This document shows positions 15,356-24,171 of a stretch of 64,000 nucleotides of DNA, one piece after another. This stretch comes from Gelidibacter mesophilus DSM 14095 (GTDB lineage Bacteria > Bacteroidota > Bacteroidia > Flavobacteriales > Flavobacteriaceae). The stretch's first letter is position 1, and every line of letters starts with the position of its first letter. The notes beneath the pieces were generated by a model. That model did no database searches, was not told the origin of the DNA, and saw nothing but the letters and a program-made list of their open reading frames with translations. The translations under genes were made by a program, and so were the position numbers. The stretch is taken from contig NZ_AUHD01000001.1 in assembly GCF_000423005.1 (NCBI RefSeq), positions 248,001 to 312,000 of the forward strand, in the 5' to 3' direction.

Positions 15356-16426
15356 CTATATTTGAACGGTCCATCCGTGCTTATCTTCAGCCATATTGTG
15401 CTGGATGCTGAGCATCTTATCTTTTAAGGTATCCGCGTAAGAATTTTCGATATTAGGAAGTTCAAAAAGCTCTTCTGCATGTTCGAATGCTGAGATAGGA
15501 CTGATGACCACCGCCGTTCCTGCACCAAAAATCTCTTTCAGCGAACCATTTTTAGAGGCTTCCTTGATTTCCGTCACTGTTATAGGTCTAACTTGCACCT
15601 CAATTCCATGATCTTCTGCGAGCTGAATGATGCTTCTTCTCGTCACACCATCTAAAATTCGATCACTAATTGGAGCGGTAATTAAGGTGTCATTTATTCT
15701 AAAGAACACGTTCATAGTTCCTGCTTCTTCCAATTTTTCGTGCGTGTCAGCATCGGTCCAAATAACCTGTTGGAATCCTTTCTTCTGAGCAAGACTTGTT
15801 GGATAAAATTGTGCGGCATAATTACCCGCTGCCTTAGCGAAACCTACACCACCATTAGCTGATCTACTGTATTCTTCCGCAATTAATACGCGAATTTTCC
15901 CGGTGTAGTAAGCTTTTGCAGGAGCGCAAATAATCATGAATCTGTAATTGCTTGAAGGAGAAGCTGATATGGCCGGGTCTGTAGCAATTATAAAAGGTCT
16001 GATGTAAAGTGAATTTCCTTTTCCAGGTTTTACCCACGCACTGTCCATTTGCAACAGGGTGGTCAAGCCTTTCATGAAATACTCTTTCGGAAATTCTGGC
16101 ATGGCCAAACGCGCCGCCGATTTATTGATACGGTTAAAATTATCTTCTGGTCTAAATAACCAAACTTTACCATTGTCGTCTTTATAGGCTTTCATGCCTT
16201 CAAAAACTGCCTGGCCATAATGGAATACCCGAGCGGATGGATCCATGGTCATCGGTTGATATGGCATTATCTTTGGGGTTTGCCATTCGCCATTTTCATA
16301 GTCACAGATAAACATATGGTCCGTAAAAGTTCTACCAAAGATCAAGTTGTCAAAATCAACAGCGTCAATTTTAGTAGTATCAGACTTTACGATATCGATT
16401 TCGTGTGAAGTGTGTTTTGTCATCAT
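15356..16426 (-). CDS. ilvE: Branched-chain amino acid aminotransferase
   Basis: 356 residues, PLP class IV. The PLP lysine is K198 in GFAKAAGNYAA. Other family motifs are FHYGQAVFEGMKAY, YIRPFIIATDP, and LEEAGTMNVFF with the later GTAVVISPI. This size and these motifs match the longer BCAT group (about 350 residues) of eukaryotes and Bacteroidota. It transfers amino groups between Leu, Ile or Val and 2-oxoglutarate, the last step of synthesis and first of breakdown. Breakdown would feed acyl-CoA pools that IcmF-type mutases act on, but the two genes are far apart here. A TAAATTTG box lies 17 bases before the start. Confidence 0.95.
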   Translation of the reverse strand: MMTKHTSHEIDIVKSDTTKIDAVDFDNLIFGRTFTDHMFICDYENGEWQTPKIMPYQPMTMDPSARVFHYGQAVFEGMKAYKDDNGKVWLFRPEDNFNRINKSAARLAMPEFPKEYFMKGLTTLLQMDSAWVKPGKGNSLYIRPFIIATDPAISASPSSNYRFMIICAPAKAYYTGKIRVLIAEEYSRSANGGVGFAKAAGNYAAQFYPTSLAQKKGFQQVIWTDADTHEKLEEAGTMNVFFRINDTLITAPISDRILDGVTRRSIIQLAEDHGIEVQVRPITVTEIKEASKNGSLKEIFGAGTAVVISPISAFEHAEELFELPNIENSYADTLKDKMLSIQHNMAEDKHGWTVQI

Positions 16427-16442
16427 ATTTTTTTTGATGCTG

Positions 16443-16450
16443 CAAATTTA
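16443..16450 (-). promoter_or_regulatory. -7 element for ilvE
   Basis: TAAATTTG on the minus strand. A TTG lies 24 bases upstream, one longer than usual, inside an AAATATTT palindrome shared with the divergent gene. Confidence 0.45.
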
Positions 16451-16497
16451 GTGATTTCCCGCAGTATAAAAAATCAAATATTTGATTTAAAAAAACT

Positions 16498-16505
16498 TAT
16501 ATTTG
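16498..16505 (+). promoter_or_regulatory. -7 element for the DUF4920 gene
   Basis: TATATTTG, 22 bases before the ATG at 16528. The nearest TTTG is only 13 bases upstream, too close, so the promoter is incomplete. Confidence 0.4.
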
Positions 16506-16527
16506 TCACTATAAAATTCAATAAACT

Positions 16528-17034
16528 ATGAAGAAAATTCTTATGATTTTTGGAATTGCGTTAACCATAATGGCTTGCAAATCCGAAGATAAAAAGACGG
16601 AAATAAAAGAAGTAGAAAACGAACTTGCTGATTATACATCAATTGGTGAAGAGATTTCAGCGGATGCCGCAAAATCGACATCAGATATGGCTATAGCTTA
16701 TGGGGCCATGCAGGTTGGGGACACCATAAATGCTAAAATGATTGGTAAGGTAGACGAGGTTTGTCAATCTAAGGGGTGTTGGATGAAAGTCGATCTTGAT
16801 GACGGAGAACAAATTATGGTCAAGTTTAAAGATTATGGCTTTTTTATGCCAAAAGATATCGCTGGAAAAGAAGTTGTGATCAACGGAAAGGCTTATGTGA
16901 ATGAAGTACCTGTTGATGAATTACAACATTATGCAGAAGACGCTGGGAAATCAGCCGAAGAAATTGCAGCAATCACAGAGCCTAAAGTTACGTTTTCTTT
17001 TGAGGCGGATGGTGTACTGTTGAAAAGCGAATAA
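16528..17034 (+). CDS. DUF4920 family lipoprotein
   Basis: 168 residues. A lipoprotein signal ends in TIMAC with the Cys at residue 17. After an acidic linker comes the DUF4920 domain: INAKMIGKVDEVCQSKGCWM and VDLDDGEQIMVKFKDYGFFMP, then KEVVINGKAYVNEVPVDEL with a conserved HYAEDAGKS. The GCWM segment with its cysteines is the family mark. It is probably an OB-like small domain; its function is unknown. The mnmD gene starts three bases after its stop, so the two are one transcript. Confidence 0.88.
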   Translation: MKKILMIFGIALTIMACKSEDKKTEIKEVENELADYTSIGEEISADAAKSTSDMAIAYGAMQVGDTINAKMIGKVDEVCQSKGCWMKVDLDDGEQIMVKFKDYGFFMPKDIAGKEVVINGKAYVNEVPVDELQHYAEDAGKSAEEIAAITEPKVTFSFEADGVLLKSE

Positions 17035-17037
17035 CCA

Positions 17038-17730
17038 TTGCTACGTAAAATAATTACTACGGCCGATGGTTCTAAGACCATCCAGATTGAAGAATGGAAT
17101 GAACAATACCATTCTATTCATGGAGCCATACAAGAAGCAAACCACGTGTACATTAAACATGGTTTGCTTTTTTGTTTTGATCTTTTGAAATTTTTAAACG
17201 GCAAAGTACAAGAGATTTCAGTTTTAGAAATCGGATTTGGAACAGGACTTAATGCATTTTTGACCTTATTGCAGTCCGAAAAGCATCCAATGGATGTCCA
17301 TTATGTGGGAGTTGAAGCGTTTCCTATTTCGTCAAAAGAGATGGAAGCCTTAAATTATGCCGAAGAGCTTCAGGTTCTTGAAAAAATAGCTCTTTTTGAG
17401 GAGATGCATAACTGCACTTGGGAAAAAGAAAACCGCTTGACATCCCACTTCACTCTAAAGAAACAACAAAAGCTTTTCAAAGAAATTACTGAAAAGGACC
17501 AATTCGATCTCATTTATTTTGACGCCTTTGGTGCACGTGTGCAACCAGAACTTTGGACGGAATCTATTTTTAAGATCATGTATGACGCTTTAAAATCAGA
17601 GGGGGTGTTGGTTACCTATGCCGCAAAAGGAAGTGTGCGTCGAGCCCTGCAATCTGTTGGATTTAGTGTTGAAAGACTCCCTGGTCCACCAGGGAAGAGG
17701 GAAATGTTAAGAGCCAGAAAAGGTACCTAA
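17038..17730 (+). CDS. mnmD: tRNA mnm5s2U34 methyltransferase MnmD
   Basis: 230 residues, starting with TTG at 17038. The TTG start is supported because the conserved family N-terminus (KIITTADGSKTIQIEEWNEQYHS) begins right after it and no ATG is near. The SAM-binding motif is VLEIGFGTGLNAFLT, and the DFD/A region is FDLIYFDAFGARVQPELW, followed by TYAAKGSVRRAL. MnmD (the methylase half of MnmC) converts nm5s2U or cmnm5-derived intermediates to mnm5s2U at the wobble base of tRNA. It is a stand-alone enzyme without the FAD oxidase half. The gene is coupled to the DUF4920 gene. Its stop codon lies within the first copy of a 48-bp tandem repeat. Confidence 0.92.
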   Translation: MLRKIITTADGSKTIQIEEWNEQYHSIHGAIQEANHVYIKHGLLFCFDLLKFLNGKVQEISVLEIGFGTGLNAFLTLLQSEKHPMDVHYVGVEAFPISSKEMEALNYAEELQVLEKIALFEEMHNCTWEKENRLTSHFTLKKQQKLFKEITEKDQFDLIYFDAFGARVQPELWTESIFKIMYDALKSEGVLVTYAAKGSVRRALQSVGFSVERLPGPPGKREMLRARKGT

Positions 17731-17860
17731 CATTCGGTAAGGTACGCGCCAAATGTGCCTTTATGAAAAGGCACCTAACATTCGGTAAGGTACGCGCCAA
17801 ATGTGCCTTTATGAAAAGGCACCTAACATTCGGCGAGTGATGCACCAAGTGCGCTTGAAA
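17726..17860 (+). repeat. 48-bp tandem repeat, about 2.7 copies, overlapping the mnmD stop
   Basis: Units start at 17726, 17774 and 17822 with CCTAACATTCGG. The first two copies are identical over 48 bases; the third diverges after 12 bases. Each unit ends in a hairpin of GTGCCTTT and AAAGGCAC. The mnmD stop TAA (17728-17730) lies in copy 1, so the array grew at the gene's very end. The remaining bases to 18024 show nothing. Confidence 0.85.
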
Positions 17861-18024
17861 TGAAAAATCTCTAAGCACCTTGCGCATGACCAAAGAATTT
17901 TTAATATCATGAATCCTAGTGAACCTCAATTCGGCCTAATTATTTGTTAATTCTGTTAAAGCTTAATTAAAGTAGTCATCAATAAGCCTATCATTAGTTA
18001 ACTTTATAAAAAAGCATGAAATAG

Positions 18025-18933
18025 ATGAAGGTTTTAATTACAGGAGCTACAGGTTTAATAGGAAAGGAAATTGTCAAAAGGTGTCATGAGGAGCATATCT
18101 CTGTTCACTATTTAACGACTTCAAAAGAAAAGATTAAATCTGACGATAATTATAAAGGCTTTTATTGGAATCCTAAAGAAGACATTTTAGATGCCGCATG
18201 TTTTCAGGGTGTTGATGCTATAATTAATTTGGCTGGGGCCAGTATTGCAAAGCGATGGACCAAAAGTTATAAAAAAACAATAATAGAGAGCCGAGTTCAG
18301 TCGCTCAGTTGCTTAAAAAATGCATTGTCAAAAGTTGAAGACCACCATATAACGCAAATTGTTTCAGCGAGCGCCATCGGGTTTTATCCAGATTCATTCA
18401 CAAAATATTATGAAGAGTCATGCACTCCAGCATCTCCTACTTTTTTAGGAGAAGTGACGACAGTTTGGGAAAATGCGGTAGATGAGTTTTCAGACTTGGG
18501 ATTGTTCGTTTCTAAAGTTAGAATCGGTTTGGTGTTAGATGATAAAGAGGGCGCATTACCTCAAATGGTAAAACCTATAAAATTGGGGTTGGGTTCTGCC
18601 TTTGGTTCAGGAGATCAATGGCAATCATGGATTCATATTTATGATCTGTCAGGTATTTTTGTGCATCTTATTCAAAATGAGTTGGAGGGTATCTATAATG
18701 GTGTTGCACCAAATCCTATTACTAATACAGAACTCACAAAAGCCATAGCAAAAACGCTTAATAAACCCTTGTTCATGCCAAATATTCCTAAATTTACGAT
18801 GAAATTAGCATTAGGTGAGATGCACATTCTTCTTTTTGAAAGTCAACGGGTAAGTTCAAAGAAAATAGAAGAAAGTGTGTTTGACTTCACCTATTCCAAC
18901 ATTCATCCTGCATTGGAGGCTATTTTAGTTTAA
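18025..18933 (+). CDS. TIGR01777 family epimerase-like oxidoreductase
   Basis: 302 residues of the extended SDR type. The NAD(P) motif is GATGLIG (7-13), followed by GVDAIINLAGASIAKRWT and YKKTIIESRVQS, which identify the TIGR01777 group (YfcH/SDR39U1-like). A later conserved segment is GSGDQWQSWIHIYDLSGIF, with NGVAPNPITNTELTKA. The family is found from bacteria to human mitochondria, and its substrate is not established. It is preceded by about 290 bases with the repeat array and followed by an empty region, so it is probably monocistronic. Confidence 0.9.
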   Translation: MKVLITGATGLIGKEIVKRCHEEHISVHYLTTSKEKIKSDDNYKGFYWNPKEDILDAACFQGVDAIINLAGASIAKRWTKSYKKTIIESRVQSLSCLKNALSKVEDHHITQIVSASAIGFYPDSFTKYYEESCTPASPTFLGEVTTVWENAVDEFSDLGLFVSKVRIGLVLDDKEGALPQMVKPIKLGLGSAFGSGDQWQSWIHIYDLSGIFVHLIQNELEGIYNGVAPNPITNTELTKAIAKTLNKPLFMPNIPKFTMKLALGEMHILLFESQRVSSKKIEESVFDFTYSNIHPALEAILV

Positions 18934-19329
18934 GGTCTTTCCAACAATTGTGTGAAAAGGCTTGGCTTTCTTTTGTTTATGTTCTGGGATGCTATTCGTC
19001 CAACAAAAAAATAGCGAATCGATACTATCATTAATTTTATCACTTTTAAATTCTTGCTCCAACTTACAGTTCAACTTCCTAGCGTTGGAATTTTTAGTTC
19101 ATCTTTGTTTTTTTACATTCAGGATTATACCATATCCTAGTAATTGACATACGCAACTTCGAAAAGGATGACATCAATCCATCATTCTTGAAGAATCAAT
19201 TCTGTTAGTCTTTGAAGCCAATTAAGAATTAATCCTGATCGAACATTTCAGTTAAGCCACTTCCATCATTTTTGAAAATGTCATCAGTGCAATTCCCTAA
19301 TGGCGCTTTATGGGGTGGCAAGATGAAAT
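18934..19329. other. Intergenic region upstream of grpE, scattered TGACAT
   Basis: No gene is convincing; an open frame near 18962-19147 is a hydrophobic chance product. TGACAT (either strand) occurs at 19145-19150, 19169-19174 and 19278-19283, and twice more within the promoter region downstream. They may be activator sites. Confidence 0.4.
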
Positions 19330-19376
19330 ATGTCGTGACATTATGACATTTTTTCAATATTGGCAGTACTTTTGCC
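19330..19376 (+). promoter_or_regulatory. Sigma-54 promoter of grpE-dnaJ with adjacent TGACAT palindrome
   Basis: TTGGCAGTACTTTTGCC at 19360-19376 matches the sigma-54 -24/-12 layout: GG at 19362-19363 and GC at 19374-19375 are 12 bases apart, as required. The arms ATTGGCA and TGCCAAT also form an inverted repeat. Just upstream, 19330-19349 contains ATGTC, GTGACAT and ATGACAT, a palindromic arrangement. Transcription would start near 19387. The region also contains TACTTTTG, a sigma-A-like -7 box, so dual control is possible. Confidence 0.7.
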
Positions 19377-19413
19377 AATTGAGAAATGAAGATAAATAAT
19401 GAAGTTCAAGATT

Positions 19414-19944
19414 ATGAGCAAAAAAGATAAAATTGAAGATTTCGACACCAACTTTGAAGAGTCAATAAATGACGAAACTCAGATTGAAGAAGTGAGTGTT
19501 GAGGACCAATTAAATGAGGAATTGGGCAAAGAAAAAGATAAGTTTCTAAGACTGTTTGCAGAATTTGAAAATTACAAAAAACGCACCTCAAAAGAGCGCA
19601 TGGATTTATTCAAAACTGCGGGTCAGGATGTAATCGCGTCCCTTTTACCTGTTTTGGATGATTTTGACAGAGCACTCAATGAACTTAAAAAAGCAGAAGA
19701 CAATGACCTTTTGAAGGGCGTTGAACTTATTCGTAATAAGTTTAAGAGCACGCTCAATAGTAAAGGGCTTGAAGAAGTTACTGTTGAAAACGGAGATGCT
19801 TTCAATGCCGATATACATGAGGCCATTACTCAAATTCCAGCCCCGTCTGACGATTTAAAAGGCAAGGTTGTTGATGTCATTGAAAAAGGCTACAAATTAG
19901 GCGATAAAATAATCCGTTACCCAAAAGTAATTACAGGATTTTAA
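19414..19944 (+). CDS. grpE: Nucleotide exchange factor GrpE
   Basis: 176 residues from the ATG at 19414 (MSKKDKIEDFD); an in-frame ATG at 19399 would add five. An acidic N-terminal tail and long coiled coil (EKDKFLRLFAEFENYKKRTS) lead to the beta-rich head with the family signature at the end: HEAITQIPAPSDDLKGKVVD, then VIEKGYKLGDKIIRYPKVIT. GrpE releases ADP from DnaK. dnaJ follows after 39 bases. dnaK is not in this window. The upstream promoter looks sigma-54 dependent, which is unusual for this operon in model bacteria. Confidence 0.95.
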   Translation: MSKKDKIEDFDTNFEESINDETQIEEVSVEDQLNEELGKEKDKFLRLFAEFENYKKRTSKERMDLFKTAGQDVIASLLPVLDDFDRALNELKKAEDNDLLKGVELIRNKFKSTLNSKGLEEVTVENGDAFNADIHEAITQIPAPSDDLKGKVVDVIEKGYKLGDKIIRYPKVITGF

Positions 19945-19983
19945 GAAGGTAATTATTAAGGAATTGATTAGAAATACCATACA

Positions 19984-21102
19984 ATGAAGGAAGATTATTA
20001 CGACATATTAAAGATCGACAAAAGTGCTTCGGCGGCAGACATTAAGAAAGCCTACCGAAAAAAGGCCATAAAATACCATCCAGATAAAAATCCAGATAAC
20101 AAGGAAGCTGAAGAGATGTTCAAAAAAGCAGCTGAGGCTTATGAAGTCTTGAGCAATCCTGATAAGAAGGCGCGATATGACCAATTTGGCCATCAAGCAT
20201 TCCAAGGTGGCGGTGGTGGCTTTAATGGCGGCGGCATGAACATGGATGACATCTTTAGTCAATTTGGCGATATTTTTGGTGGTGGCTTTGGTGGCGGAGG
20301 CGGGTTTTCCGGCTTTGGAGGTGGTCAACAAAGACGTGTAAAAGGCAGTAATTTAAGAATCAGGATTACCTTGACCTTAGAAGAAATTGCTAATGGCGTC
20401 GAGAAAAAACTTAAGGTAAAACGTAAAGTTCAGGCTTCAGGGACAACCTATAAAACCTGTTCAAGCTGTAACGGCTCTGGGCAAGTCATGCGAATCACCA
20501 ATACTATCTTGGGACGTATGCAAACGTCATCCCCATGTCCAACATGCGGTGGTGCAGGTGAGATGATCGATAAAAAACCAGCTGATGCAGATGCTCAAGG
20601 TTTAATTCTTAAAGAAGAGACGGTATCAGTCAAAATACCTGCAGGTGTGGTAGATGGGATGCAGTTAAAGGTTTCTGGAAAAGGTAATGAAGCTCCTGGA
20701 AATGGCGTTTCTGGAGATTTGTTGGTGGCCATTCAAGAAGAAGAACATTCCTCTTTAAAGCGTGAAGGTGATAATTTGCATTATGATCTATATGTAAGTT
20801 TACCAGATGCGGTTTTAGGGACCAGTCAAGAAATTGATACGGTTACAGGTAAAGTGCGTATCAAAATAGATGCTGGCGTACAGTCCGGTAAAATCTTAAG
20901 ATTGCGAGGTAAAGGTATCCCAAGTATTAATGGGTATGGAAAAGGAGACTTATTAGTGCATATTAATGTATGGACCCCGAAAACCTTGAATAAAGAGCAA
21001 AAGGAATTTTTTGAAAACTTCAGAAGTGATGAGCATTTTCAGCCAAAACCTGAAAGTTCTGACAAATCGTTTTTCGAAAAAGTCAAGGATATGTTTTCAT
21101 AA
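19984..21102 (+). CDS. dnaJ: Chaperone DnaJ with two CxxCxGxG motifs
   Basis: 372 residues. The J domain is at 1-70 with HPD ([12 protein letters not shown]). A Gly/Phe-rich region follows at about 75-115. The zinc domain has only two CxxCxGxG-type motifs (CSSCNGSG and CPTCGGAG), separated by the segment [15 protein letters not shown]. coli DnaJ has four, so one of the two zinc sites is absent; I recall this form from other Flavobacteriia. The C-terminal substrate-binding beta domains are complete ([20 protein letters not shown]). It delivers substrates to DnaK and stimulates its ATPase. It is the second gene of the grpE operon and is followed by two hairpins. Confidence 0.95.
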   Translation: MKEDYYDILKIDKSASAADIKKAYRKKAIKYHPDKNPDNKEAEEMFKKAAEAYEVLSNPDKKARYDQFGHQAFQGGGGGFNGGGMNMDDIFSQFGDIFGGGFGGGGGFSGFGGGQQRRVKGSNLRIRITLTLEEIANGVEKKLKVKRKVQASGTTYKTCSSCNGSGQVMRITNTILGRMQTSSPCPTCGGAGEMIDKKPADADAQGLILKEETVSVKIPAGVVDGMQLKVSGKGNEAPGNGVSGDLLVAIQEEEHSSLKREGDNLHYDLYVSLPDAVLGTSQEIDTVTGKVRIKIDAGVQSGKILRLRGKGIPSINGYGKGDLLVHINVWTPKTLNKEQKEFFENFRSDEHFQPKPESSDKSFFEKVKDMFS

Positions 21103-21136
21103 CCAATTGGAAAACTGATAAAAATGACTATATTTG

Positions 21137-21172
21137 AATATCACTAATTTATTTTGGTGATATTTTTCTTTT
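21137..21172 (+). terminator. First terminator hairpin after dnaJ
   Basis: AATATCAC (21137-21144) pairs with GTGATATT (21157-21164), followed by TTTCTTTTT. It lies 35 bases after the dnaJ stop. Confidence 0.75.
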
Positions 21173-21187
21173 TCATAGCAATTTTTT

Positions 21188-21220
21188 CCCATCCTTAATT
21201 TATTAAGGGTGGGTTTTGTT
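21188..21220 (+). terminator. Second terminator hairpin after dnaJ
   Basis: CCCATCCTTAA (21188-21198) pairs with TTAAGGGTGGG (21203-21213) with one mismatch, followed by TTTTGTTTTTT. It forms a tandem terminator with the hairpin before it. Confidence 0.8.
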
Positions 21221-21357
21221 TTTTACGCGTTTATTGTTTTTCAAATGCGATGATATTTTATGATTATTAAGACAAAATAATTTCAGAAAGGTTAGTCTGC
21301 ACACTTACATTTAATATATTTACGATTCTTTAAACGCAACATTTCAAACGTCAATTT

Positions 21358-22284
21358 ATGAATAACTTATTAGTTGCTAATGCTGTTTCCAAGAGTTATG
21401 GAAATTTTAAGGCACTAAATGAAGTCTCTATCGCAGTTCCTAAGGGAAGTATCTTCGGACTTTTAGGCCCAAATGGAGCAGGTAAAACCACTCTTATCCG
21501 GATTATCAATCAAATTACCATGCCGGATTCGGGCGAGGTGCTCTTAGACGGGTCTTCTTTGAAACCAGAAAACATCCGTGACATTGGTTATTTGCCAGAA
21601 GAACGTGGTCTTTATAAGAGTATGAAAGTGGGAGAGCAGGTTCTATATTTGGCACAATTAAAAGGATTGTCCAAACAAGATGCGAAAGACCGTTTGAAAT
21701 ACTGGTTTGATAAACTTGAGATTGGCGATTGGTGGAATAAAAAAATACAGGAGCTCAGTAAGGGACAGGCCCAGAAAATACAATTTATAGTTACGGTAAT
21801 TCACCAACCGAAACTTTTGATTTTTGATGAACCTTTTTCTGGTTTTGATCCTATCAATGCTTCACTTATTAAAGATGAAATTATCCAATTAAGAGATGAA
21901 GGTGCCACGGTCATATTTTCTACGCATCGCATGGAATCTGTAGAAGAAATGTGCGACCATATGGCATTGATTCATAAATCCAATAAAATTTTAGACGGAC
22001 GATTGACCGATATTAAACGTCAGTTTAAGACCAATACATTTGAAGTTGGCATGCAATCTTCCAATCCTGACGAGGTGACTCAAATGATTAAGGAGAAATT
22101 TGAAGTGTTTCCAGCAACCTTCAAAAATTTGAATGATGATATCAAAATGAACATTAAACTGCCCAAAGAAACCTCGTCCAATGATCTGTTGAGCTTTTTG
22201 ACTTCAAAAGCTGAAATCCATCATTTTGTTGAAGTCATACCAAGTGCTAATGACATTTTTATACAAACTGTAAAAAATAACTAA
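21358..22284 (+). CDS. ABC transporter ATP-binding protein (NatA-like)
   Basis: 308 residues. Walker A is GPNGAGKT, the signature is LSKGQAQKIQF (Q for the usual first G-Q pair spacing, still recognisable), Walker B is LLIFDEPFSGFDP, and the switch histidine is in FSTHRMES. The C-terminal 80 residues match the extra domain found in NatA-type exporters. The permease gene follows two bases after the stop, so this is a two-gene exporter. NatAB-like systems move Na+ or small amphiphiles outwards; the substrate here is unknown. The previous operon ends in a tandem terminator, so this gene has its own promoter. Confidence 0.93.
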   Translation: MNNLLVANAVSKSYGNFKALNEVSIAVPKGSIFGLLGPNGAGKTTLIRIINQITMPDSGEVLLDGSSLKPENIRDIGYLPEERGLYKSMKVGEQVLYLAQLKGLSKQDAKDRLKYWFDKLEIGDWWNKKIQELSKGQAQKIQFIVTVIHQPKLLIFDEPFSGFDPINASLIKDEIIQLRDEGATVIFSTHRMESVEEMCDHMALIHKSNKILDGRLTDIKRQFKTNTFEVGMQSSNPDEVTQMIKEKFEVFPATFKNLNDDIKMNIKLPKETSSNDLLSFLTSKAEIHHFVEVIPSANDIFIQTVKNN

Positions 22285-22286
22285 GA

Positions 22287-23600
22287 ATGAATCATTTACC
22301 ACTCATCATCAAACGAGAGTATGTGAATAAAGTACGCAACAAGTCGTTTATTGTCATGACTTTCTTAAGTCCAATAATCATGATTGCACTTATTGGCGTG
22401 GTTGCGTATTTATCTCAAATCAATAATGACAAGAAGCGTTCAATTTCAATCTTGGATGAAACAGGCATTGTGGGAGATGTTTTTGAAAACACAGAAAACA
22501 CAACCTACACGCTCATAAACAATGCTGGATTGGACGTTGCGAAAGAATTGGTTAAAGCCAAAGAAAATTTTGGACTTTTATACATTAAGAAAAGTTCTGA
22601 TACTCTGAACTTAGTTGAATCTGTCAACTTTTATTCAGATGAATCACCGTCTGTATCCATAATTTCCAATTTAGAGCGAAAAATGGAAAAGCGCTTATCT
22701 GAAATTAAATTACAAAATGACGGGGTGGATATTGCACAAATCAGGGCCTCAAAAACTACCGTAAATATTGCCCAAGAAACTTTTGGTGGTGAAAAAACCT
22801 CTAAAATTGATAGCTATCTAAAACTGGCATTTGGTGGTGCCGCTGGATATTTATTGTTCATGTTTATTATCATTTACGGAAATATGATCATGCGCAGCGT
22901 GATTGAGGAAAAAACAAGCCGAATTATTGAAGTCATTATTTCTTCAGTAAAACCTATTCAGCTTATGATGGGCAAAATTATTGGAACTTCATTGGCGGGC
23001 ATTACACAATTTCTGATTTGGATTATTCTCGGTGGGGTATTATTATTTTTGGTCTCTGCAATTTTTGGTATTGATTTGATGCAAATCCAATCGCCACAAC
23101 AAGAAATGATTAATCAGGCCATGGCCTCGTCTGATGCTCAAAATATTGCCCAAGACTTGATTACTGGTTTTGTCAACCTACCAATTATTAACCTGTGCAT
23201 TGCCTTTTTGTTTTTCTTCATTGGAGGGTATCTTCTATATAGTTCGCTATATGCGGCTATTGGGGCTGCGGTTGATAACGAAACGGATACGCAGCAGTTT
23301 ATGATGCCTATAATCATGCCACTTGTTTTGGCTGTTTATGTTGGGGTATTTACAGTTATTGAAGATCCTCACGGAACCGTTTCTACCATATTTTCTTTTA
23401 TACCTTTAACGTCTCCAGTGGTGATGTTGATGAGAATTCCGTTTGGTGTTCCAATATGGGAACAGCTTTTGTCGTTTGCTATCTTGGTCTGTACATTTGT
23501 TTTTACCGTATGGTTTGCTGCGAAAATTTATAGAGTAGGGATTCTAATGTATGGTAAAAAACCAACCTATAAAGAACTCTTTAAATGGTTGAAGTATTAA
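22287..23600 (+). CDS. ABC transporter permease (NatB/ABC-2 type)
   Basis: 437 residues. One N-terminal helix (about 22-43), then a large extracytoplasmic domain to about 170, then five or six helices. The ABC-2 signature region is GNMIMRSVIEEKTSRIIEVI followed by KPIQLMMGKIIGTSLAGI. This long form with the inserted periplasmic domain is NatB-like. It pairs with the ATPase encoded two bases upstream. Substrate unknown. Confidence 0.9.
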   Translation: MNHLPLIIKREYVNKVRNKSFIVMTFLSPIIMIALIGVVAYLSQINNDKKRSISILDETGIVGDVFENTENTTYTLINNAGLDVAKELVKAKENFGLLYIKKSSDTLNLVESVNFYSDESPSVSIISNLERKMEKRLSEIKLQNDGVDIAQIRASKTTVNIAQETFGGEKTSKIDSYLKLAFGGAAGYLLFMFIIIYGNMIMRSVIEEKTSRIIEVIISSVKPIQLMMGKIIGTSLAGITQFLIWIILGGVLLFLVSAIFGIDLMQIQSPQQEMINQAMASSDAQNIAQDLITGFVNLPIINLCIAFLFFFIGGYLLYSSLYAAIGAAVDNETDTQQFMMPIIMPLVLAVYVGVFTVIEDPHGTVSTIFSFIPLTSPVVMLMRIPFGVPIWEQLLSFAILVCTFVFTVWFAAKIYRVGILMYGKKPTYKELFKWLKY

Positions 23601-24171
23601 ATCTCTCGCCGCATTTAAAGCATAGTGCTAGGATATTTTTTTAAATTTGTCATTATCCGAATTGACCTAGCCTCTGATATTTTAAAGTCATTTTAAAGTC
23701 GATTGAATAGGTATATTTTCTTCAAGCATGAATCGTGAATTAAGGTTTTGCTGTTGATTTATTCTAATGATCTCACTATGTTAAGAATTAATTCATGACA
23801 GGATAGGAAGGAAGGCTAAATTGACGGTTATTAGAGATATCGTTTGCTCAATCTGAAATCATTGTCAACCTTGATTTATTACAAAGCGTTTCATTGCTAA
23901 CTGCAATCTAAATTCTTGTTCATGACTTTGCGATGTTGAATAATTAGGAAAGACTAAACAGCTGTGCTCTCGAAAACACCCCGCCAACCATTGCAGTAAT
24001 CCTTTTGGGATCTGATATTTTTTTACGGAATGACTTTTGTGTTACGGATACGGTTCAAAGCGCTTTTTTAATACCTAGGGTTTGAAAAATAAAAAAGAGA
24101 TGCTATTTATGCCATTGATGATAAAAATATCCTCTATTTTAGAACAGGAATAAAAATTTTAAATTTTAAAA
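23601..24171. other. Intergenic, 571 bases, no gene seen
   Basis: AT-rich with no convincing ORF, RNA gene or strong hairpin. A weak AGCA/TGCT pair followed by a T-run near 23620-23642 may end the ABC operon. No sigma-54 or clear TAnnTTTG promoter is visible before the response regulator. Confidence 0.4.

Noticed and set aside
18962-19147. 61-residue hydrophobic ORF upstream of grpE
   Set aside because: Composition is random-like (Leu, Phe, Ser rich from AT-rich DNA), with no promoter or recognisable domain.
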